From assembly GCA_022605425.2 (NCBI GenBank), contig CM061248.1, positions 1,178,001 through 1,242,000 of the forward strand: DNA of 64,000 nucleotides, read 5' to 3'. Below, piece after piece: positions 31,813 through 43,800 of the stretch; position 1 is the first letter of the stretch, and every line of letters starts with the position of its first letter. The stretch comes from Hamiltosporidium tvaerminnensis (Eukaryota > Microsporidia > Dubosqiidae). Both the position numbers and the translations under genes were made by a program. The notes beneath the pieces were generated by a model, which worked only from the letters and a program-made list of their open reading frames with translations, made no database searches and was not told the DNA's origin.

Positions 31813-32137
31813 ATTAGTAATATAAAGCTTAGCATTAATGTAAAGAACTAACAATAATTTCTTTCAACTACAAAAAACAATCGAACATCAAAAGAAATAT
31901 TTTTCTAATTTCAAATGATTTAGTCATATTTAATATAATTTTATATTTGGAAATTCTACCTCTTGTTTATACTATAAGCCTTTCAGTTTTTTATAATTAT
32001 ACAATATTTTATAGAAATTTTATAAATAATGATATATGGATTCATTCTTTTTGAAAGATTCTTAGAATTTTTATAAATAAAAACTAAAATAGTAAATTGA
32101 TTTTAAAATTATAAATACGGATTTTTTTCTAAAATTT
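31813..32137. other. 5' flank of LRR-family copy a
   Basis: The last ~100 bases (AAATAGTAAATTGATTTTAAAATTATAAATACGGATTTTTTTCT) are shared, in inverted orientation, with 51240-51310. The duplicated block thus includes the promoter side of the gene family. Confidence 0.6.
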
Positions 32138-33406
32138 ATGAAATTTAATCTTTGCTTCCATTTCATAACGTTATTATATAAACCACTTTCTTTTATATTT
32201 ATCTATTATTCGATTGAAAGAGATATTATATTTAATGTTGTAAATGAAAATGAAGAGTCTTTCATAGCTCCAATTATAAAAAAAATGAAACTCGAATGTC
32301 TATGTCAAATCAAAAGAGATAAGGCTTATGCAAATTACGAAAAAAACTGTTTGGAAAGAATGTATCTCAGAGATTCAAATAGGCAATATGAACAGTATTA
32401 TATAGAATTTATTGAGAGAATTGGTCTTAAGTTTATTATATTTGAAAAATTTAACAAAATGAATAATAATATAGAAATATATCTCTTTCATCATATAAAG
32501 AAGTCTGATTTTGTAATATTCTATGAGCTTTTAATTTCATATTATTTACCGGTATATAAAATGACAATTGAGAAGTTTTACACAATATTGTATTGTTTAG
32601 AATATTTTAGAGTCAAGTATGATAATAAATTGAGAAATGCGATAAAAATAATTTGGTTTTTTTAGTGAAATCTAATGAAATGATAAATTTTGATATTGAA
32701 AAAGTATCGTTTCATTTTATAAAGCAACACTATTTTTCACATGCTTTATTTCAAAAAATATTACAGGAATATTTAATCCTACTGAATAACGGAAAAGATT
32801 TAAAATTTTCGTTTTTTATAAAAGAAAGGAATCATATATTTCTAAGATATATAACGGGATACTTACAGATGATAGAAAGCATATGTTATTAATTAATGAC
32901 GAATTTGATACATTTTTTTAGAAAAAAGTGGTTGTGAATCATAAAAGTCACTGTTTATTTTTAATGTTTCTAAATACATTAGATATAAAATATTTGCATA
33001 TAAAGTATTTAAGAGAAACGTATTCGAAGAGTTTTTGTTTTATTTTAAAAAATTAAAAAAAGATGGTTGATGAGATTGTATTATTTAGGTGTTACATATC
33101 TGATGAGGTAATTTGTTCTCTAAATGCAAATTTAAATTTTAAAAATTTAAAAAAGATAGTTTCTATTGGATCTAAATTTGACACAAGCTAGATTTTCTGC
33201 GAGCATTTAAGTATTATAGAGGAATTTATGTGTTATGAAAATAATAATTATGAAAGATATACAGTTCCTGAAATCAAAAAAGGTGATCTTAATATAGCCG
33301 AGTTTATAATACAAAATCTGAAGCATAAATACCAACAATGTTCTATCGAAGAATTCATCAAGGAAAATGATAAAGTACAAGAAGAAAATAAAAATTTCTT
33401 TATAAG

Positions 33407-33410
33407 TTAA
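33407..33410. repeat. piggyBac target duplication TTAA, left
   Basis: TTAA immediately before CCGTTTGACTGCTA; the partner is at 35705-35708. Confidence 0.9.
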
Positions 33411-33611
33411 CCGTTTGACTGCTACGCGGCGCGAATGCGCTTCGTTCATTTGTCTCGAAAACAGCGACGCAGCGCTTTCGCGCTGCCAGTCACAGTGTGT
33501 CTTTTTGCTCCGTGGAATTGAACGTAGTCTGACCTCGCGAGTACTTTGTAACACGAGTGTATTCTAAACTAACTTTTTACCGTTTTTATATATTATTTAA
33601 AAAATATAACC

Positions 33612-35297
33612 ATGTCACGGACTATTATTTCGGACATTGATTCGATTGCTAGCGATTCTGAGGATGGTGAAATTGGTGGTGACACAAGTAGTGATGATAG
33701 CATTATTATAACTCATCGAAGAAAAAGACTGAGGATTGAAAGTGAGTCTTCTATCTCATCTTCATCTTCGGAAGTAGAGGAAACACCAACTTTTACGAAT
33801 ATTCCTCCGACTAATGTGTTTTCCAAAGCAACAAATAATTTTTTCGAGACTCCTGGACCTAGATGGGCGCCTCCCCCCGATGCTTCACCGGTAACATATT
33901 TCAATTTATTTTTTACCACATCACTCCTTGAAACCATTGTAAGGGAAACAAATCGATATGCTACCCAGTTTTTTGCCTCGCACACTGTTTTGAATAATTC
34001 TCGAGCAAAAAAGTGGACGCCGACAACGATATACGAAATCAAAGCCTTTATTGCAGTCTTACTCGAAATGGGGATTGCGAGAAGGCCAACAATTGATAGT
34101 TATTGGGCAACAGGTTCCCGGCAATTACCATGGTTTAGGACAATGTTTTCAAGGGATAGGTTTCAACTGATTTTGAAGTTTTTTCACTTGATTGACAATA
34201 CGTCATTATTTGAACCAGGACATCCGAATTATGACCCATGCGGCAGATTTGATATGCTTGTCAAGCAAACAAATACTGTATTTCAGCGGCATTATATACC
34301 AAATCAACAATTAGCTATCGACGAGTCGTTAGTTGGTACTCACTGTCATTCTGCCATAAAACAATACATCCCAAACAAAAAAAACCATAAATGAGGGATA
34401 AAATTTTGGATGTTGTCGACTCGATTTCTAAATATTGCTTGGGTTTTTTTTGCTACAAAGGAGCTAAAAATACAGATGACAGAGATTATGTACAAAAATA
34501 TGGCCTTGGATTTACGGTTGCGCATAAATTGCTTTCAACTGGCAATTATCTGTTCAAGGGCTATCATCTGTTTACAGATAATTTTTACACAAGTTTACGC
34601 TTGGCCAAAGCCCTTTTGAAACAAAATACTTATCTAACTGGAACAATTAGACGTAACAGAAAAGAGATTCCTCCAGAAGCTAAGAAAGCAATCGTAGGAG
34701 AAGCGAAATACATGGCACATGAAAATGTATTGATGTGCTCTTTCAGGGACAAAAAGTCCAAACCAACCCCAGTCATACTGATTTCATCAAATTCGGATAC
34801 TAATAGTGTGACGATCAAGAAAAAGAAAGGGAATTTTGAATACGAAAAGATGAAACCAAGCATGCTTCATGAGTACAATAAATACATGGGTGGTGTGGAC
34901 GAGTGCGACAAAATGCTATACGTGTATTTAGACGAGCGAAGAACCCTCAAGTATTGGAAGAAAGTAGTATTCAACGTATTTGGAAGAATGGTGCTGAACT
35001 CATATATTTAATATGTTTCAAACACTACTGCAAAAAAAAATGAACCGGCTCAAATTTACATCGAAAATTATTGACGACATCGAAAAGGAGTGGATGTACC
35101 ATAAAAATAGCGTGTCAACACAACCATCTTCATCAACTAATAAATTTGCGCTTGAAAAATTACCGGGTCGTAACTTACGACAATGTGCGGTGTGTAGCAA
35201 CAGAAGGAGCGGGATCAAGCGATCCCACCTTATTTGCGCTTGTTGTAAAAAAGGCCTTCACGCTATTTGTGCGGCAAAAAATAGTTGTAATACATAA
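33612..35297 (+). pseudogene. piggyBac transposase, few lesions
   Basis: Three frames (33612-34394, 34391-35011, 35013-35297) make up one ~560-residue transposase. The N-terminus is acidic and Ser-rich (IDSIASDSEDGEIGG). The core has the three family Asp motifs: AIDESLVG, LFTDNFYTS and GGVDECDKML. The C-terminal Cys-rich domain is CAVC...CACCKKGLHAIC, a zinc-binding DNA-recognition domain. Lesions: TGA at 34392-34394 where the family has Trp (HK(W)GIKFWML), a one-base shift within the next ~10 codons, and another shift around 35010. All catalytic Asp are kept, so it is a recent casualty. Confidence 0.9.
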
Positions 35298-35360
35298 ATT
35301 TTTTAAGTAAGAGTCAGAATTTTTCACTCTCATGAAAACGATCCTTTACGTTCGGAAAAA

Positions 35361-35408
35361 CACTAGGTAGTATCACATAATAATATTATTTTGTGATACT
35401 ACCTAGTG
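35361..35408. repeat. Long palindrome in the 3' part of piggyBac
   Basis: CACTAGGTAGTATCACA and TGTGATACTACCTAGTG, 17-bp perfect arms, around a TAATAATATTATTT centre that is itself nearly symmetric. It could form a cruciform, or an RNA hairpin at the end of the transposase transcript. Confidence 0.9.
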
Positions 35409-36752
35409 TATTATCGATAGTAATTGTTATCATGTATCACCTAGTGCCTACGCCGGAATCATTCGAAATCATTGATTCACGTGCTGATCATAAGAGAAAA
35501 TCAATAAACTTTAAGTTATCTTTTTATAAATTTTAATTTTTAACGACCACTTGTTTTTCTATGTTATCAATAACACTTGTTACATTGTAGTTGTGCGAAA
35601 CAATATATATATATATATAAAAAAAAAAAAATTGACAACATCAATTGAAAATAAGTCCCGCAGTTTTCGTGCGTTCTTGCAATAATTGCTTAGCAGCCAA
35701 ACGGTTAATTAATGAAGATAAGTTTAAAGGTAAATTTAGAATCATCGGATATTTTGAATGCAAGAATAAGAATATGAAAGTCAAATTTTTTTATGAGTAT
35801 AAAGGGTGTTATAATATTTCAATTAGTTTAGAAAGATTAAATGATAAACGATTTATTAAAAAAGAAAATACTATTTTAGAAAAAAATATAAGGTCTATTA
35901 AAATTTACTCTTCAGATATAAAATCCGATTTTCTAAGAGATATTTTAAATATAGAAGGGCTAGAAAGATTAGAAATAAATAATTCAAATATATATTGAAA
36001 ATGAAATTTGCATTAAAAATGAATCTATTAAATATTTTAAATTCTGCCCTAATTACAATGATTGTTATTCGATTTTTTCAAAGTTGATAGATATGATGAT
36101 AGCTCTTCCGGAAATATACTTTGATAAAACAAATAATATAAATTTAAACCGTTCAGCAGATCAAATTTTTTATATTACAGAGTTATATCTTTCTAATATA
36201 AATGATAGGATTGATTTCTTAAAACTTTCAGAAAAAAATAAATATTTTGATTTTAAAGCCACAAATAAAGATATTTTGGATTCTGAGTATCCTATAAATT
36301 CTTTGAAGTTTTTATTCCAAAACTATGATCTAAGCAGTATAAAGCAATTAAGTATTTCTGATTTTTCTATTGATAATTTAAATGTAAAAGCATTTAGTAA
36401 TTTATTGGATCTAAAAGAAATAAATATTTATAAAATTAACTTTCAAAATATATGTTTTTCAGAATTATTTTGTGCCTCACGGGAATATAAAATAAAAAGA
36501 ATGGAGTTAAATGAAATAAATATATCAGAACAAGATTTAATATTTATTGAAAATTTAAAGAAAATTAAAGATATCATATTTTGGTGGTGTGATATACATG
36601 AAATGACTTTTTTTAAAATAAAATTTTTGTTTCTTAATGAATTTTACATTGAACTGAAATATAATAGAGAAGAAGATGATCTACCAAATAAAACTATTAA
36701 ATTTATTAAAGAGAAATTTAAAAAGAAATATATTGTTGTAAAAAAGATTTGA

Positions 36753-37420
36753 GAGTTTGAAAATATTAAAATAAATTTGTCGTTTCAAAATTATATGTAA
36801 ATTATAGGTCTTTATAATTTCAATTAAAAAGTTAAAGTATTTTATTTTTTGTAAATATTTAGTTTAATCTGTAGAAAAAACAGAAGTATAAATATAAGGA
36901 GTTTTCTAATGCAATCTATTAAAATTTTTATTAGCCAATTCTTTCCAATGCGTATTACAGACAGTCTATATGTGAAATAAAGCTTTGTTACTTTTTAAGG
37001 TTTGTCTTATGAAATTCTAGGGAGGGAAATTGAACAGTCTGTAACTAAAAGCAAATTTTTCTAAGCATAAAAAAACAAATTAGATAATCGAGATAAATTC
37101 GTTCCTCGTTTATGATTTCTAACATCTTGACACCTTATCGCTTTTAGTGAAATCAATGTTTTCATTCTTTTTTTAAAACAATCTAAAATTATTAAAAGGC
37201 AGATGAAGGACAATTAATTCAGATAATATACTTAGTAATTAGTATTGGAAATCTTATAACAGAAATTATTGTTATAATTGTTAATACGAATGATTAACAC
37301 GCTATACCCACGACAGAAAATCAAATTTGTTAAGAAAAAGATGATCTGCAAATTCGTAAAGCTTTTTTCATGAAAAATTTAGAGTTTTATGTGTAGGCAT
37401 CTCCCCTATTTTGGTATATG
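36753..37420. repeat. 3' flank of LRR copy a, part of a segmental duplication
   Basis: Shares blocks with the 3' flanks of copy b (48280-48900, inverted) and partly copy c (61560-61990). Examples are GACAGTCTATATGTGAAAT, ACATCTTGACAC and GAAAAAGATGATCTGCAAAT. No gene is supported in it. Confidence 0.75.
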
Positions 37421-37429
37421 TCATTATCT

Positions 37430-40400
37430 ATAGTTATTAATTTATACTAGGCGCTATGAACCGTACGATCCTTAGTTTCCTTCAATAATTCCGCCTAAAA
37501 ATCTCTTTCCAGCGCAAGATTCCACCAGTCTTCTACTCCCAGAAGTCAGGCGGTATTTTTAAATTGATCAATTCAGCGAGTCTAGGGTCTTCCAAACTTC
37601 CCTTTTCGGACTGGTATATGGTTCAAAACTTTAGAAGATATGCAATGCTCATTCTTAGCAGATGTCTTACCCAGCGGATTCTGTTTAAGTAGACTAAGTC
37701 TACGACTAGCAAATCTCTTAAGTTGGTATGGAGTTTCCTGGTGTGTTGTTTCGTTAACCCAAATTTTCTTCTTTAAGTTCATAAATACGTCCCAGTACTT
37801 TCCTTTCGAATACCGCTAGTCTTTGCTCATCAGTCTTCTTAAAAATCCAAGATTCTAATTACACATAAGAACAGGTCTCAGCAGCGTTTTGTAGAGTATG
37901 AATTTCGTTTTCCAAGTGATATGTTTGGACTTATAATGCTTGAGAAGACTGTAAAAGAACTTTTTCACCGCATGAATTTTTCTTTCGATTTTTTTGACGC
38001 TGCTGTTGTTTTACATCTATTCTTTATCCCCAATATACATAATCTTCGACTGTTTAAAAGATATAATTCTCGACTTGGAATTGTGAAAGTCTTCGATCGT
38101 CGCTAAATCTCATATATTTGATTTTATGAATGTTAAAAATCAAGCCCATCATTTGGCTTGCGATTCAAGGCTATGAACGCATCTTGCAAATTACCTTCTA
38201 ATCTTGCAATAACGTCAATGTCATTAGCGTAATATACGATTTGAATTTGCTCGTTGAATATGTAACCTGCAACCTGTAGACCCGAATCACGAACTACTTT
38301 CTCCAGAGAAAAATATAATAGTAGACATACCAATGCGTTAACCTGCTTTAGATCATTAAATGTTCCAACTGGTTCTGACAGAGTAGACTGTACTCTGATT
38401 TTCCAATTTGATCCAGACATTGTCATTTTAGTCAATCTAATCAATTGAGGAATAATACTAAATGCTTTCTGACTCTGCAAAGCATTTTTCCGTTGAATTT
38501 ATCATAGGCTTCCTTGAAGTCTATAAAAAAATAGTGAGTATTTATCTTATATTTACATGTTTTTTCCAGAATTTTTTATAGTGTATAGATCTGGTCTAAT
38601 GTTGACCGAACTTTCCGGAAGCCGCATTGGTATTCTCCGATGATTTTCTCCGCATAAGGTAGCAGTCGTGTGAAAATAATGCTAGACATAACTTTGTAGG
38701 TTGTGTTAAAAAGAAATATTCTTCGGTAATTTTCACAATTCAATGTGACAACCTTTTTGTGAATACAAAAAGATAAGACTTGTATCTCATTCTTTCGCCG
38801 TTTTCTATTTTTTCTATATCACTAAAATTAAATCGGTCAACTCCTTAATGTAATTTCCACCACGGTTTTTAATGAGTTCACTGGGAATTTCTTCCGTTCG
38901 AGAGGCTTTTTTGTTTTTCTGTTTTTCCACAGCTTTATGTACTTTTCCATAAAAAGGCTCAATGTCTTCATAGATACCTGTATTTTCTAGTGCGTCAAAA
39001 ATGTTGTCCGTGGCTGCTTGATCTCCGCATTCCCCAGTATTTCTCTAAAATATTCTGGCGCTATAATTATTACTCCTGTGTGTCACTTATTATCTCACCC
39101 GTTTTACTTCTACAGCTGTTTGTTTGTAGAATGAAAGCTGTCTGGTATCATTCACCTTTCTAATTATTTCTCTCCTCAGGTGTTTAGTATTATAGATCTG
39201 ATATTAGCTCTATTTGCGTCATCATAGCTTTTCTCTTTTTAGCTCGGTGTATCCTCTTTTCCTCATTTCTAGGATCGTATATCGTTCAGTATATACTTAC
39301 CGTATTTTTTGTATCATAAAGTTGTAGGCCTTATTCTTAGTTTTGATTATGCTTGCGCATTCCTTATCAAACCATTCATTTCTTTGACATTTCGCTTAAA
39401 TCTAATAAATACCCACGCTGCTGCTACTATATTTTGTTTAAGCCTGTTCCATTTGTCATCTATATCTTCCCTACTCTGTTCTCTAACGATTATGTTGGTT
39501 TCCGACTAAAATATTTTCTTTCTTTTCTCCTCCTTAAAACATACTGGTGTTATATCTGAAAGACCCAGTTCCTTTTTGATTTCTGGTGTGTGAGATTCTT
39601 GCTCTAAATCGTGCAAAGAGGAGGAAATGATCTATGTCAGACTTGGCGCTGCGATGTACTCTAACATTAAGTAAGCAGGTGCTGTGACGCTTGTCAATGA
39701 AGATGTGATCTATTTGTTTGACTGAACCCCATCCGGCGTCGTCCAAGTGACCTTGTCTATGTTCCTGTGATTAAAAATTGTTCCACCAACAATTAAATTT
39801 TTGCTAATTGCAAAATTAATCAGCCGGAATCCATTTTCAGAATGCTTTTCATGTAGACTATAATTTCCAATACTGCTGCAGGCATAGTTTTACCTATTTT
39901 TGCGTTCATGTCTCTAGCAGAAATTTGATTTTCTTTCACCGAAAATCTTCGTATACTTTCCCTAAGAATGTCATAAAAAGCCCCTCTTTCCTCATATTGT
40001 ATCTTATGTGTGAGCATAGGCATTGATAATATTAAAGTTGAAAAATTTCTTTCTTATTCTGATTCTACATAGCCTGAGTGCGTAGGCTTTAAAATCGATT
40101 ACGAGCGGTTTTATCTTGTTTCCAACCATAAATCCTGTCCTCAGTAGGTGGTATTTTTCGTGACAGCTATAGTAGAATGAATAGTCTTTCCTATTCATAA
40201 TTCCTTTTCTAGTCCATCTCATTTCTTGTAGTGCTACAATATCGATTTTACGCTCAGAAATCACATAAGAAAGACACATAATGGTACCAGTCTATGGCGG
40301 GAACGCACGTTGCATGTTGCAAGTATAATATCGTTTTTTCGTTTAACCACGCTTGGAAGTTTTTAAATCTTTTGTATGAGTTTATTACGTTTTTAAGAGT

Positions 40401-40545
40401 TCGTAATATGTAGATGTTAAAGGGTGGGTTGTTAGCCCTACGCCCAACCCCGGCCTGAAGGACCAGTTCCTTTTAGTCGCCTCTTACGACAAGCAGAGAA
40501 TACTCCAAGCCAATTCTGCTCCCGGCATGTAGGGAAAAATCATCT
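37430..40545 (-). mobile_element. RTE-like non-LTR retrotransposon, near full length but degenerate
   Basis: Read from 40545 down. A 5' leader (CCGGGAGCAGAATTGG, CTTGTCGTAAGAGGCGAC) is followed by an AP-type endonuclease (IDIVALQEMRWTRKGIM at about 40250). Then come ARDMNAKIGK (about 39900) and QIDHIFIDKRH...KSDIDHFLL (about 39700-39620). The RT has a YANDIDVIARLEG active site, with Asn replacing the first Asp of YADD (about 38240-38200). The C-terminal part has RLSLLKQNPLGK...RKGKFGRPRLAEL (about 37700-37560) and a WWNLALERDF...TKDRTVHSA end (about 37450). Domain order and the GRPR...W...A..R end are those of RTE-clade elements. There are many frameshifts; all short frames here belong to it. 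Confidence 0.8.
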
Positions 40546-40612
40546 ATATTAAACATAGAATTTCTTAATGTCATGAAAAAAATACAACACATGTCACAGT
40601 TCCAAAAATTAT
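40545..40612 (+). repeat. 0.73-kb repeat, 3' fragment (copy G)
   Basis: TTAAACATAGAATTTCTTAATGTCATGAAAAAAATACAACACATGTCAC aligns with TTAAACCTAGAACTGCGTTAATGTCATGAAAACAAATATAACACTTGCCAC of copies B and C. It starts right at the 5' end of the RTE-like element. Confidence 0.65.
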
Positions 40613-40805
40613 AAAAATCATAAAGAAAACCGAGAATAATTATAGAAAAAATAAAATATGAAATAAAAAATTAAAAAAAAGGCAAAAACAAAGAATCAAC
40701 GCTCTTTTACTAACGCATACCCTTCATCTCATATCCCATCTCATAATCTATTCATTAAACTTTCTTATTAACTTCCTATATACCCCCACCAATACTTAAT
40801 AACTC

Positions 40806-43800
40806 TCATATCAATCCTAATACCTCCCCCTTTTCTCTCCTAAAATCAACAACAACCTCAGGAAAGTTATCGCCATCAATATCAAACAAACACTCAACAC
40901 CACAGTAAATAACACCATCACCTTCTTTCTTACAACACAATTCACTAATAAATTTTTCTAAATTATTTTTAAACCTCTCATTATCATAAAACGTACAAAA
41001 CACAACAGTATCTCTTATTGTTACCATACTTATATCTACATTCCACACCCTTTTAAAATATTTTAATATTTCAGATAATTTACAGTCACCAAAGACAAAG
41101 CTATTCCAAAGAGTAAAAGTAGTAGTATTGGTATTAACAGGGTGTAAAGTATTAGTACTATAATTAACACCCTCTAATCCATTACTGTCACTAACATCCT
41201 CACATCTATCTCTATTACTAACACCCTCTAATCCATTACTGTCACTAACACCCTCTAAACTATCTCTATCATTAACACCACCCTCCCTACTATCATACCT
41301 AACCATCCCACATTCCATCTTCTCTGCCTCAATAACATCTGTACACCCTATAAATGAAAGTCCTAAATTAACATACCAATTCTTATACCCATTACCATAT
41401 AAAACATATCTAATCATTTCTAAAACACATAACCCTGATATAACAGATGTAGTAGTTGCTATTGCTGGTATTATACGACCTGCTATACCTTTTACTGTTA
41501 ATTTAGATACCTCTTTTATTTTATAATTACGTGCTCTTAAATTAGCACATGCATATATAAAATCTATATGACCATTACTATCATTATCCTTTTCAAGAGT
41601 AACAGGGTGAAGAGTAATTATATTATTAGTATTGTTATTAGAGGGGGTGTTAGGGGTTACGGTATTTGGTGTGTGATGAAAGGGGTGTTGTTCATTACTA
41701 CTGTTATTAAAAGGGCGTTGTTTATTTAGACTGTTACTAACACCCTGTTGTCCATTACTACTGTCATTAACACCCTTTATATTATTGCCCTTATGATTAA
41801 CACCCTTTATATTAGTTCCCCTGTCATTAACACCCTTTACATTAGTATCCTTGTCATTAACACCCTCTAACATACTTTTATCATACATCCCCTCTCTTAT
41901 TATATCCTCCACCTCCTGATAACTAACACCTTCTCCATTATCCTCACTTTCTAATCCCTTTATCCCATACACACTACTTATAACCCTACAATAACTCTGT
42001 ACAAACAACACATGTAAACAATCATCCTTATTAAAAATAAGGGGTACAGGTGGTCTCTTAGGCGGTACCCAAAAAGGTTGTCCTTCCCCTGTTACATGTC
42101 CAACAGGAAATGTTTCTATAAGTGTCTTAATATTTATATAAAAATACTTATTAAATAAAATAACACCTTCTCTTACACATTCATATATATTCTTAGGTAT
42201 ACTTCTTACTAACACACTTATATCCTCACCAATAGCAACACTCTCAGTACTAAGATTATCATGGGTAGGGATAGTAGTATGTGGAGTGTTATTAGTGGGT
42301 ATAGTATTAACAGGGTGTTGCTTATTAGTACTGTCATTAACAGGGTCTTGTTTACTAGTACTATTATTAAGAGGGTGTTGTTTATTAGTACTGTCATTAA
42401 CAGGGTCTTGTCCCATATCCTTATAACTAACACCCTTATAATTACTACTACTGTCATTATCACCCTCTAATTTACTATCCCTATAATTATCACCCTTTAT
42501 ATACTCACTTATACTAATAATCTTCTCTTCAAAATTACTCTTAAACTCACTCAATGCCCACTCTATTGTATGTTCAATACAATGAGGAAAATTACGTATA
42601 GTACATAACGGTATACTCTTATCAGGTGGATCTCTACTACTACTATAACTCTCTGTCTTATAAGGTATTACTACTTGTACATTACCTTTGGTACCTAAAG
42701 TACCACTTTCAAACAAAGGTATTTTATTAGTAATACATCTTTTATCTACATACAGTCTAGCTTCTATATTATCTAAAGCATTTACAACTAAAGAGGTGTT
42801 AGTAAGAAAAGTATCAGAGAATACAGACTCAGTCTCTTTACCTACTTTAAGGGGGTGATGTATAATACTATTGTTTATGCATTTATTTAGGGTTAGGGTA
42901 GGGTTAGGGTCCGAATTGGAGTTGAGATTTGGGTTAGAATTATCTATAGTTATATTATGGTTAGGTATTGTATCATTCTTATTATCTAACATATCCTTAT
43001 TATCCCTATCTCCACCCCTACTATCAATATCACCCCCTACCTTTCTATAATCACTGTTCATTCTTAATGACTCTTCTACTGCTACTTCACTCTTCATACG
43101 TTGTACATCTTTCTTCTTAAACAAGAACTGCCTATTAAGATTAGAAGTTTCTATAGAATCCATATCAGTTACTGTTATATTACCATTAACACCTATACCA
43201 CACATAATTAGGTTTTTAAGATGTTCACATCCTATAGCACCAGCACCTACAAGAAATATTTTAAGAGAATGTAAAATGGAAAGGTATTTAGAACCGAAGA
43301 GAGTAACAAGGGGTGTGTATCTATTAATGGGGGTATTGTCTTTAGTGTTATTATTGGTGATAGGTATGTCGATGGGGGTATTGGTAAGACCCTTATAATT
43401 ACTAGTACTATTACTAACAGGGTGATAATTACCAGTACTATTACTAACAGGGTGATAATTATCGATACTATTACTAACACCCTGTTGTTTACTAGTACTA
43501 TTACTAACACCCTGTTGTTCATTTGTACTATCATTAACACCCTTATATCTATCACTACTATCATTAACACCCTCTAACCCTACCCCACTATCACCCTCCA
43601 TTGAACACTCAAAGTATAAGAACTGATGTAATGGATAATACTTATTACAACACCCTTTAATAACCTCTTGTGATACAAACCCACCTATAACACTACACAT
43701 AGGCATTAAACTACCACAACACTGTTTACAAAATAATTTAATTAATTTTTCATTTTTATCAATATTTCCATATTCATACTCATACATCTTTAAGAAGGTA

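Larger units (their letters stand above)
33411..35704 (+). mobile_element. piggyBac-like transposon
   Basis: 2294 bp bounded by TTAA and by 14-bp inverted ends: CCGTTTGACTGCTA on the left, TAGCAGCCAAACGG on the right (one mismatch). The left ~130 bp is strikingly GC-rich for this genome (GCGGCGCGAATGCGC, GCGCTTTCGCGC). A 17-bp-arm palindrome lies near the right end. It carries one transposase with few lesions. The inserted site is inside an LRR-family pseudogene. Confidence 0.95.
32138..36752 (+). pseudogene. LRR-family gene copy a, frameshifted and split by piggyBac
   Basis: Two gene parts, 32138-33406 and 35709-36752, align with the ~770-codon family copy at 48921-51243. The N-terminus MKFNLCFHFITLLYKPLSF is hydrophobic (signal or anchor). 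Residues about 1-250 are family specific (NCLERMYLRDSNRQYEQYYIEF...). From about 270 on there are leucine-rich units such as LRDILNIEGLERLEINNSNI and NVKAFSNLLDLKEINIYKI. Lesions include a lost base at IIW(FF) near 32664, a shift near 32860 and stops near 33055 and 33190. In contrast to copy b, the junction YSIFSKLIDMMIALPEIYF (36060-36110) is still open here. No function known; such large LRR families are often surface or secreted in microsporidia. Confidence 0.85.

Noticed and set aside
42890-42930. TTAGGG telomere-like repeat
   Set aside because: Only a few GGGTTAGGG words, inside the UBA1 coding sequence (Asn/Pro/Leu codons).
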